Assembly: GCA_910577875.1 (NCBI GenBank)
Contig: CAJTNY010000016.1
Span: forward strand, 1-38,322
Origin: an uncultured Christensenella sp.
Lineage (GTDB): Bacteria; Bacillota; Clostridia; Christensenellales; Borkfalkiaceae
Direction of reading: 5' to 3'
DNA length: 38,322 nt
Below are positions 32,322 to 38,322 of the stretch, one piece after another (position 1 is the first letter of the stretch; each line of letters begins with the position of its first letter). Below the pieces are notes generated by a model. That model ran no database searches, was not told the origin of the DNA, and saw only the letters and a list, made by a program, of their open reading frames with translations. A program made the position numbers and the translations under genes.

Positions 32322-34217
32322 TTATTCCAATTCGAACACGCCCGTATAAAGCTGATAATACTTTCCTCTTTGTTCGATAAGCTGTTCGTGGTCGCCGCGT
32401 TCAATGATTTCACCATGTTCGAGAACCATAATAGCTTTGCTGTTCTTTACCGTCGATAGCCTGTGCGCGATAACGAAAACCGTTCTGCCTTCCATAAGTT
32501 TATCCATACCCTGCTCAATCAGTTTTTCGGTTCGTGTATCGATAGACGACGTTGCCTCGTCGAGAATAAGCACCGGACACTCCGAAACCATAGCGCGAGA
32601 AATTGCAAGAAGTTGTCTTTGTCCCTGAGAAAGGTTTGCTCCGTCGCCAGTAATCACGGTATTATACCCTTCCGGCAGATGCTTTATAAAGGAATGTGCG
32701 TTAGCAAGCTTTGCCGCTTTTACGCATTCTTCGTCGGTTGCGGAAAGTCTGCCGTAACGGATATTGTCCATAACCGTACCGGTGAACAGATGCGTATCCT
32801 GCAATACGACGCCCAAACTTCTGCGCAAATCATCTTTCTTTATACTCTTTATATCAAGTCCGTCATAAGTAATTTCACCTGACTGAATATCGTAAAAACG
32901 ATTGATGAGATTGGTAATAGTTGTTTTTCCTGCACCTGTCGAACCTACAAACGCAATCTTCTGACCGGGTTTGGCGTAAAGACTGATATTCTTCAAAATA
33001 ACTTTTTCGTCCGTGTACCCGAAAACAACGTTGTTAAATCTTATATCGCCTTTTAAAGGCACATATTCGAAAGTACCGTCGGAGTTCGGCTTTTTCCAAG
33101 CCCATTCGCCTTCTTCATATTCGCCGTAAGTTAGAGTCGTTTCGCCACCCTTATCCTCTGCTTGCGTATCGACCATATCGAAAATACGTTCCGCTCCCGC
33201 AAGCGCCATAACAATCGCATTGAATTGCTGCGATACCTGCTGTACGGGCATATTGAATTGGCGCGAATATGATAGAAAGGATACAAGCATACCTGCACAA
33301 CACGCTATTCCTCCGCCGTTCAAAGCAGTATAACCCGACAGCAAACCGATTTCAGCACCGCTGACCATAAGAATAAATCCGACGACCGCAACGAGAACGT
33401 ACTGCAAATAACCGAGGTTATTATTTAATGGACCAAGTAAAAACGCGTTGCAGTTCGCAAAATAACCAGTTTTATATAATTCTTCGTTATAGGATTTAAA
33501 ACCTTCCTTAGCTTCTTTTTCATGGCAGAAAACTTTAATAACCTTCTGTCCTTCCGTCATTTCCTCAACGTATCCGTTTAACGCGCCCATTGCACGCTGT
33601 TGTTTCAAGAAGTTTTTTGCTGATTTAACTCCGACTTTCTTTATAACTAAAATCATAACCGCAAGCACGGCGAATATTAAAAGCGTCAGCGTAAAACTGT
33701 AAAAAACCATAAACGCAAAGACGAAAATCAAAGTTAAAATCGATGAAATTATCTGCGGAATTGTCTGAGATAAAAGCTGGCGCATCGTATCGACGTCATT
33801 GGTGTACATACTCATTAAATCGCCGTGGGTGTGCGAATCGAAATATTTCAAGGGTAGATATTGCATTTTGGCGAACATTTCATCCCTGAGTTTTTTAAGA
33901 GTACCCTGCGCAATATACATCATAATTCGGTTATAGGCAAACGACGAAAGTACGCCCGCAATATAAATACAGCCCATAAAAAGTATATTCATCCATACTA
34001 CCGACATATTTATCGTAGGATGCTCGGGACTGACAATCAGTTCCTGTATTATAACCGCAAGACGCGAAGACGCGACAACGTTTGCCGCAGAAGCCAGCAT
34101 TACGAATATAACCACAAATAAGGTAGCCGTTTTATAGCGCGAAAAAGTATAAGCGAGCAATCTTTTTAACGTTTTAACGGGTGTTTTAGCCGCTTTACCG
34201 TTGGAATTTAACGCCAT
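32322..34217 (-). CDS. ABC exporter half-transporter, catalytic-site subunit
   Basis: A 631-residue ABC exporter with an N-terminal six-span membrane domain and a C-terminal ATPase. Motifs: Walker A GSTGAGKTT, signature LSQGQRQLL (third Gly replaced by Gln), Walker B LILDEATSSIDTRTE with the catalytic Glu, and H-loop VIAHRLSTV. Together with the upstream gene it makes an asymmetric heterodimer like the LmrCD/TM287-288 type, in which only one ATP site is fully active. Likely substrates are drugs, lipids or peptides. Its ATG overlaps the partner's stop by one base. It lies under the MarR regulator. Confidence 0.93.
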   Translation of the reverse strand: MALNSNGKAAKTPVKTLKRLLAYTFSRYKTATLFVVIFVMLASAANVVASSRLAVIIQELIVSPEHPTINMSVVWMNILFMGCIYIAGVLSSFAYNRIMMYIAQGTLKKLRDEMFAKMQYLPLKYFDSHTHGDLMSMYTNDVDTMRQLLSQTIPQIISSILTLIFVFAFMVFYSFTLTLLIFAVLAVMILVIKKVGVKSAKNFLKQQRAMGALNGYVEEMTEGQKVIKVFCHEKEAKEGFKSYNEELYKTGYFANCNAFLLGPLNNNLGYLQYVLVAVVGFILMVSGAEIGLLSGYTALNGGGIACCAGMLVSFLSYSRQFNMPVQQVSQQFNAIVMALAGAERIFDMVDTQAEDKGGETTLTYGEYEEGEWAWKKPNSDGTFEYVPLKGDIRFNNVVFGYTDEKVILKNISLYAKPGQKIAFVGSTGAGKTTITNLINRFYDIQSGEITYDGLDIKSIKKDDLRRSLGVVLQDTHLFTGTVMDNIRYGRLSATDEECVKAAKLANAHSFIKHLPEGYNTVITGDGANLSQGQRQLLAISRAMVSECPVLILDEATSSIDTRTEKLIEQGMDKLMEGRTVFVIAHRLSTVKNSKAIMVLEHGEIIERGDHEQLIEQRGKYYQLYTGVFELE

Positions 34218-35974
34218 TACTCTTCACCTCCCTTCAATTGGGATTCGTAAACTTCCCTGTAAATATCGTTGGTTTTAAATAATTCTTCGTGCGTACCGAC
34301 AGCCGAAATTTTACCGTCATCGAGTACAACGATTCTGTCCGCGTCCTGTACAGACGCCACGCGCTGAGCAATAATAATTTTGGTTGTATCAGGCGCGTAT
34401 TTTTTCAAAGCTTCTCTTATAGAAGCATCAGTCTTTGTATCCACCGCGGAAGTAGAATCGTCAAAAATAATAATCTTCGGTTTTTTAAGCATAGCACGCG
34501 CTATACACAACCTCTGTTTCTGTCCGCCCGAAACATTTACGCCACCCTGACCTAAGTCGTAACCGTATCCGTTTGGAAGCGCGTCTATAAATTCCTCTGC
34601 GCAAGCCTGACGCGCTGCGAAGCGCAATTCTTCGTCAGTAGCATCTTTATCGCCCCAGCGAAGATTTTCCGCTACAGTACCCGAAAATAAAACGTTTTTT
34701 TGCAGAACCATAGCGACCTTATTCCTAAGCGAGTCCATATCGTAATCTTTGACGTTTACGCCTCCGACCCTTACAGTTCCTTCAGAAGTATCGTAAAGGC
34801 GCGGAATTAAAGATACAAGTGAAGTTTTCCCCGAACCCGTTGCGCCGATAATTCCAACCGTTTCTCCGGAAGAAATTTTTAGATTTATATTTTGCAGCAC
34901 ACTTTCGTCGGCTTTACTCGAATATGCGAAGTCAACGTTTTCGAATTCAATAGAACCATCCTTAACTTCGAACACGGGAGATAAAGGTTCAGACAAAGTC
35001 GTCTTTTCGCTCAGCACTTCGCCTATTCTGTCCATACTGCCCTTAGAAAGCGAAATAAAGTTAAGACACATTGCAACCATAATAACGCCGTTCAGAATTT
35101 GCATCGCGTAAAAAATAAGCGCTTGTAGGTCTTCGGGCTGTACTGCGCCGAAAATATTTCCGACAACCATATTAGATCCTACGGTAAGAATAATTATTAT
35201 GGTTGCAAACATAATGAAGTTTACGCAAGGCATCAAAAAAGTGAGAATTTTTTCTGCTTTTATTGAGTATTTGTAAACATCTGCAGTCGCGTTATGCATC
35301 TTCTCGATTTCTTTATCTTCGCGAACATAAGATTTTACAACGCGCACAGCCGTTAAATTCTCCTGCACTACGGAATTGAGTTTGTCGTATTTTTTAAACA
35401 TAGTTCTGAAATGCGGAGTGACTTTAAACATACATATAAATACCACTAAGCCTAAAATCACTGACGCGCCTATAAAAATACCTGCGAGTACAGGTTCTAT
35501 TACGCAAGTCATTATTACTGCAGCAATAAACATTACGGGAGCGCGGACAAGCATTCTTATACACATCTGATAAGCGTTTTGAACGTTCGTAACATCTGTG
35601 GTGATTCGCGTTATAATACTTGCCGTTGAGTATTTGTCAATATTCGCAAACGAAAACGATTGAAGATTGTTATACATATCCTCTCTCAAATTTTTCGCAA
35701 AACCGCAACTTGCTTTCGCAGCGTATCTGGCGCCCAAAATTCCGCAAAGTAATGCAAACAGTGCGCATACAACCATTGAAACAGAACAAACAATAATTAT
35801 GCGTGTATTAACTTGATATGTACCGTCTTCAGCAAGAAATTTAAGCTCTTTTATAATAAATGTTGTAAGCCAGGGAATTAAAATCTCCATTGCAGCTTCG
35901 CCTATCATAAATAAAGGACAAAGTATAGAAGATTTTTTATACTCTCTTACGCTTTTTAACAACGTTTTAACCAT
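34217..35974 (-). CDS. ABC exporter half-transporter, degenerate-site subunit
   Basis: A 585-residue ABC exporter subunit with the same layout as its partner. Walker A is GATGSGKTS and the signature is VSGGQKQRL, both canonical. However, Walker B ends IIIFDDSTSAVD, with Asp in place of the catalytic Glu, and the H-loop reads IIAQRVASV, with Gln in place of His. These changes, with LSQGQ in the partner, define the degenerate ATP site of heterodimeric exporters. It overlaps the marR stop by eight bases and has its own GGAGG site, so the three genes form one operon. Confidence 0.93.
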   Translation of the reverse strand: MVKTLLKSVREYKKSSILCPLFMIGEAAMEILIPWLTTFIIKELKFLAEDGTYQVNTRIIIVCSVSMVVCALFALLCGILGARYAAKASCGFAKNLREDMYNNLQSFSFANIDKYSTASIITRITTDVTNVQNAYQMCIRMLVRAPVMFIAAVIMTCVIEPVLAGIFIGASVILGLVVFICMFKVTPHFRTMFKKYDKLNSVVQENLTAVRVVKSYVREDKEIEKMHNATADVYKYSIKAEKILTFLMPCVNFIMFATIIIILTVGSNMVVGNIFGAVQPEDLQALIFYAMQILNGVIMVAMCLNFISLSKGSMDRIGEVLSEKTTLSEPLSPVFEVKDGSIEFENVDFAYSSKADESVLQNINLKISSGETVGIIGATGSGKTSLVSLIPRLYDTSEGTVRVGGVNVKDYDMDSLRNKVAMVLQKNVLFSGTVAENLRWGDKDATDEELRFAARQACAEEFIDALPNGYGYDLGQGGVNVSGGQKQRLCIARAMLKKPKIIIFDDSTSAVDTKTDASIREALKKYAPDTTKIIIAQRVASVQDADRIVVLDDGKISAVGTHEELFKTNDIYREVYESQLKGGEE

Positions 35975-36425
35975 CTGTTTTTACCTCCTTTTCCGGTTTC
36001 TCTATTTCAGCTATAATTTTATCGAGAAGGTTTTTAAAATTTACTTGTTCTTCTTCCGTCAGTGCAGACTGAATAACGGCGTCGCACTTATCCATAAGCA
36101 ATTTATTTTTAATGCAGATATATTTTCCCTCTTCGGTAACTTTAACAAACTTAGTACGCGCATCGCCGACAGATTGGGTGCGTGATATAAATCCATTCTT
36201 TTCAAGCCCCCTTAAAAGAGTCGACACTGATGAAGCACGCAGATTTATATGTTTTTCAATATCTTTCTGACAAACATTTTTACCCTCTTTTGTCCGTAAA
36301 TACACATAAGTCAGAGCATGCATCTGTACGGGATTTATTCCGTACTCGGCAAAAAGATTATTGTTTTCACGGTGCATCTGCCTTTGCAGATAGCAAATCA
36401 TACCATATAACCGCTTATTTTCCAA
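35967..36425 (-). CDS. MarR-family transcriptional regulator
   Basis: A 152-residue winged-helix regulator. The recognition region is KDIEKHINLRASSVSTLLRGLEKNGFISR followed by the wing (VGDARTKFVKVTEEGK); the dimerisation helices lie at both ends. It is the first gene of an operon with a heterodimeric ABC exporter, a standard drug-responsive layout: repressor and pump are made together and released when a ligand binds MarR. A perfect 14-base inverted repeat lies over its promoter and is the likely operator. Confidence 0.93.
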   Translation of the reverse strand: MENKRLYGMICYLQRQMHRENNNLFAEYGINPVQMHALTYVYLRTKEGKNVCQKDIEKHINLRASSVSTLLRGLEKNGFISRTQSVGDARTKFVKVTEEGKYICIKNKLLMDKCDAVIQSALTEEEQVNFKNLLDKIIAEIEKPEKEVKTDG

Positions 36426-36439
36426 AAGTTGCTATCCTT

Positions 36440-36482
36440 ATAATTAATTAGACATAAAATAGTTTGAAGTCTAATTAATTAT
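36440..36482. promoter_or_regulatory. MarR operator (perfect inverted repeat)
   Basis: ATAATTAATTAGAC (36440-36453) and its exact complement (36469-36482) are separated by 15 bases. Each arm contains the self-palindrome TAATTAATTA, so two dimer sites about 29 bases apart are likely. The distal arm overlaps the -10 box and the proximal arm lies in the leader. No U-tract follows, so it is not a terminator. Confidence 0.75.
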
Positions 36483-36506
36483 ATTAGCGAAAAATTTTAA
36501 TGTCAA
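36478..36506 (-). promoter_or_regulatory. marR-ABC exporter promoter
   Basis: Minus strand: -35 TTGACA (36501-36506), 17-base spacer, -10 TATAAT (36478-36483), a perfect consensus. Such a strong promoter needs repression, consistent with the overlapping operator. Confidence 0.85.
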
Positions 36507-36602
36507 TAAAACAAAAAAATTATTTTTATAAAAATTTTAATTGATAAATGATAACATTATCTGACACGTTCGCTAAAATTTTTATTTGCATATTATTTTT
36601 GC

Positions 36603-36631
36603 TTGCAAACAAATTAAGTATATGTTATAAT
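36603..36631 (+). promoter_or_regulatory. tRNA-Glu promoter
   Basis: Plus strand: -35 TTGCAA (36603-36608), 17-base spacer, -10 TATAAT (36626-36631), 19 bases before the tRNA. Confidence 0.75.
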
Positions 36632-36650
36632 CACAAAGCAAATTAAATAA

Positions 36651-36725
36651 GGCCTTGTGGTCAAGCGGTTAAGACGGAGCCCTCTCAAGGCTCAATCCCG
36701 GGTTCGATTCCCGGCAGGGTCACCA
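36651..36725 (+). tRNA. tRNA-Glu (anticodon CUC)
   Basis: A 75-base tRNA with encoded CCA. The acceptor stem GGCCTTG pairs with CAGGGTC (two G-U). The D arm is GTC-AAGCGGTTAA-GAC. The anticodon stem GAGCC/GGCTC holds loop CTCTCAA with anticodon CTC, reading GAG. The T arm is CCGGG-TTCGATT-CCCGG. Overall it is very like Bacillus tRNA-Glu. Confidence 0.95.
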
Positions 36726-36733
36726 CTCAGTAA

Positions 36734-36778
36734 CAAAGTCGAACCTTTCACAATGTTGGAAGGTCGGCTTTGCTTTTT
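36734..36778 (+). terminator. Terminator after tRNA-Glu
   Basis: AAAGTCGAACCTT and AAGGTCGGCTTT arms form a hairpin around TCACAATGTTGG, followed by GCTTTTTTG. It ends the tRNA transcript. Confidence 0.7.
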
Positions 36779-37071
36779 TGTGCCGTTAAGTCGTGCAGTT
36801 TAGGCTGTACGGCTTTTCTTTATGCTTTACGATTAAACTATCACACTGAATTTTCAAGGCTTACAAACGCTTTTCCACTTCCATAATATCGGCTACTTTA
36901 TGCCGCAAAAGGCTATTGATTGGAATTGCGGTATGTTAGGCTGTTGCGCCAAAGGCAAACCAAAACCCGACTGTTCCCAGTCGGGTTGCTGTGTTTTACC
37001 CTTATTTGCCTATATACACACCGCAAGAAAGGTTCCAGTCAATAGCACTGTGGAATAAATTAGCCGTGTCT
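36779..37071. other. Non-coding edge of mobile element (structured)
   Basis: No protein gene is visible between the tRNA terminator and the recombinase stop. The stretch holds a second plus-strand hairpin (CGTGCAG...CTGTACG then GCTTTTC, ~36791-36818). It also holds a perfect 9-bp hairpin AACCCGACT/AGTCGGGTT (36964-36987), which on the minus strand is followed by TTGGTTT and probably terminates the recombinase gene. Flanking that hairpin is a long interrupted inverted repeat (36912-36932 with 37020-37046). The element's end or attachment site should lie in or near this region, but no core site can be assigned. Confidence 0.5.
36912..37046. repeat. Interrupted inverted repeat near recombinase
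   Basis: GCTATTGATTGGAA plus TTGCGGT (36912-36932) is matched in inverted orientation by ACCGCAA, a six-base insert GAAAGG, then TTCCAGTCAATAGC (37020-37046). Twenty of 21 arm bases pair if the insert is looped out. The arms enclose ~87 bases with an internal 9-bp hairpin. Confidence 0.6.
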
Positions 37072-38322
37072 TTATTTTATAAAAAGCGTTACTAATATAT
37101 TCGTATATCCTATTCTGACAGATTTAGAGTAAAAAGAAAAGCCCTGACGACTTTCATCATCAGGACTATCCGTTGCTTTTATCGGACTGTTGTAAACTAT
37201 ATCCGCTCGGTTGTCAAATAAGATTATTTCCTTTATCAAGTAGTTAATAAGCATTTGCGGCTCTAACTTTAAGGCTTCGGCGTAATATTTTCGTATTTCA
37301 TTTTCTGTTATTATAACCGTTTCCTTGCTCTGTTCAACGGCTATCAGCTTTGCAATTTCTTCCTGCCGTTCTTCATAGCTTTTCAAATACTGTGCGGTAG
37401 ATTTTGTAATTATGCCTTGCGCTATCGCTTTCATAGTGTTGTCAATAGCCGTTTCTATTTCACGCTGTTCTTTTTGCAAGGCTAATAACCTTGAATTGAC
37501 TTTTAAATTCCGCTCTTGAATGGCAAGCAAGTTATTTATAACCGTTTCTATGTTCTGCGGTTCGCTTAATTCTTTAACCGTAAAATCTAACACAAGATTT
37601 TCAAGCGTATCTTTTTGAATAGTTGCTTTGTTGCAGTCCGTCAATTTCATTTTGCGCCCACGACATTTATAGTAATAAAAGTCTGCGCCAGTATGTGATT
37701 TTGCGTATTCGCCGTTGATATTGTGTCCGCAATAACCGCATTTTAATTTGTGTTTTAATAAGTAGTTGGTTTCTGTGCTACGGCTACCCCGTTTGTTGCG
37801 TTCTAAAATAGCTATAACTCTGTTGTAAATTTTTTCGTCAACGATTTGCGGATACATATTCGTCAATACTTCGTCATTTATTCGGTATATGCCGATATAC
37901 TTTTCATTACGCAATATTCCGTAAACGGTATTCATAGCAAACGGTTTACCACGATAAGTTTTACCCATAGCGGTCAACTCTTTTATAATGTCTTTAACGA
38001 TTACGCCCTTTGAAAATTCGTCAAACATAAATCTTACATTCTCGGCTCGTTCTTCGTCAATGACAAGTTTTCGTCCGTCTATCTTATAACCGTATGGAAC
38101 GCCGCCGCCTTGATAAAAACCTTTTAATCTCGTTTCTTTCATTCCACGCTTAACCTTTTGCGAAAGCTCTGCTGAATAGTACTGGTTCATTCCTTCGAGT
38201 AAACTTTCAAGTATTATGCCTTCGGGCGTATCGGGTATATTTTCCATTGCTGATAACACTTTAACACCATTATCACGCAATGTCTTTTTATGGATTGCTG
38301 TTGCGTATTTATCACGACTGAA
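37072..38322 (-). CDS. Serine site-specific recombinase (partial, runs off window)
   Basis: The C-terminal ~416 residues of a large serine recombinase; the reading frame stays open to the window edge, so the N-terminal catalytic serine lies outside. Visible are the end of the resolvase domain (FSRDKYATA near the edge, then NGVKVLSAMENIPDTPEG and YYSAELSQKVKRGM), the recombinase domain (VPYGYKIDGRKLVID; NTVYGILRNEKYIGIY), a zinc ribbon (CGYCGHNINGEY...YYKCRGRK...DCNKA) and a long coiled coil. Such enzymes insert and excise integrative elements or phages in Clostridia. A TTG at 38280 is only an internal codon. The intact tRNA-Glu gene and a non-coding structured stretch lie downstream. Confidence 0.93.
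   Translation of the reverse strand, partial: FSRDKYATAIHKKTLRDNGVKVLSAMENIPDTPEGIILESLLEGMNQYYSAELSQKVKRGMKETRLKGFYQGGGVPYGYKIDGRKLVIDEERAENVRFMFDEFSKGVIVKDIIKELTAMGKTYRGKPFAMNTVYGILRNEKYIGIYRINDEVLTNMYPQIVDEKIYNRVIAILERNKRGSRSTETNYLLKHKLKCGYCGHNINGEYAKSHTGADFYYYKCRGRKMKLTDCNKATIQKDTLENLVLDFTVKELSEPQNIETVINNLLAIQERNLKVNSRLLALQKEQREIETAIDNTMKAIAQGIITKSTAQYLKSYEERQEEIAKLIAVEQSKETVIITENEIRKYYAEALKLEPQMLINYLIKEIILFDNRADIVYNSPIKATDSPDDESRQGFSFYSKSVRIGYTNILVTLFIK

Noticed and set aside
36440..36482. Inverted repeat as a rho-independent terminator
   Set aside because: The arms are AT-rich with a 15-base loop and no U-tract, and they coincide with a consensus promoter; an operator fits better.
1..38322. 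CRISPR arrays, insertion sequences or rRNA genes
   Set aside because: No regularly spaced direct repeats, transposase genes or rRNA-like sequences were seen. The only mobile-element gene is the serine recombinase at the right end.

Overview
The window reads as chromosome of a low-to-mid GC Gram-positive anaerobe of the Clostridia (Bacillota). Nearly every gene is on the minus strand. The evidence for this assignment is a T-box in front of thrS, an infC-rpmI-rplT operon with an attenuator, WhiA, a PII/DUF1538 cluster, strong TTGACA/TATAAT promoters, AGGAGG-type ribosome binding sites, and an intact gene for the mother-cell sporulation sigma factor SigK. Gut Clostridia is my best guess; the species is not identifiable by eye.

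Layout, left to right. 1-156: terminators. 157-2490 (minus): an operon for a DUF1538 membrane protein and two divergent PII-like proteins. 2575-3805: a frameshifted cysteine-repeat/leucine-rich-repeat lipoprotein. 3863-4432: an unknown protein with a four-cysteine cluster. 4497-6452: a PfkB-type sugar kinase and PfkA, separated by a terminator. 6578-12807: the operon murB - PHP hydrolase - whiA - dnaE. 12852-13790: an orphan solute-binding-like protein behind an unusual hairpin/mini-ORF leader. 13976-16618: yebC, a SpoU methyltransferase, rplT, rpmI and infC. 16810-18762: thrS with its T-box. 19026-22341: plsY, der and a DUF512 radical SAM gene. 22551-24941: a small membrane protein, an RluD-family synthase, lspA and mazF. 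25028-26095: a Ca2+/cation antiporter under a yybP-ykoY-type (manganese) riboswitch. 26280-28412: nnrD, birA and recX. 28504-29514: ilvE, the only plus-strand protein gene. 29639-32207: a YigZ-family gene, tyrS and sigK. 32322-36425: a two-subunit ABC exporter and its MarR regulator. 36651-36725: tRNA-Glu(CUC), plus strand. 37072 to the window end: a serine recombinase that marks the edge of a mobile element.

Most of the content is housekeeping: translation, peptidoglycan precursor synthesis, replication, lipid synthesis, RNA modification and glycolysis. The points of most interest are regulatory. They are an ON-type yybP-ykoY riboswitch whose P1 stem shares bases with the terminator; three genes (lspA, recX, DUF512) with a -10 box exactly six bases before the ATG and no Shine-Dalgarno, which predicts leaderless mRNAs; a sigma-E-like promoter in front of sigK; a likely AUU start for infC; and a MarR operator lying over a perfect promoter. 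Among proteins, the DUF1538/PII operon is the best candidate for a poorly described system. All calls come from reading the sequence and family knowledge; no search was run.
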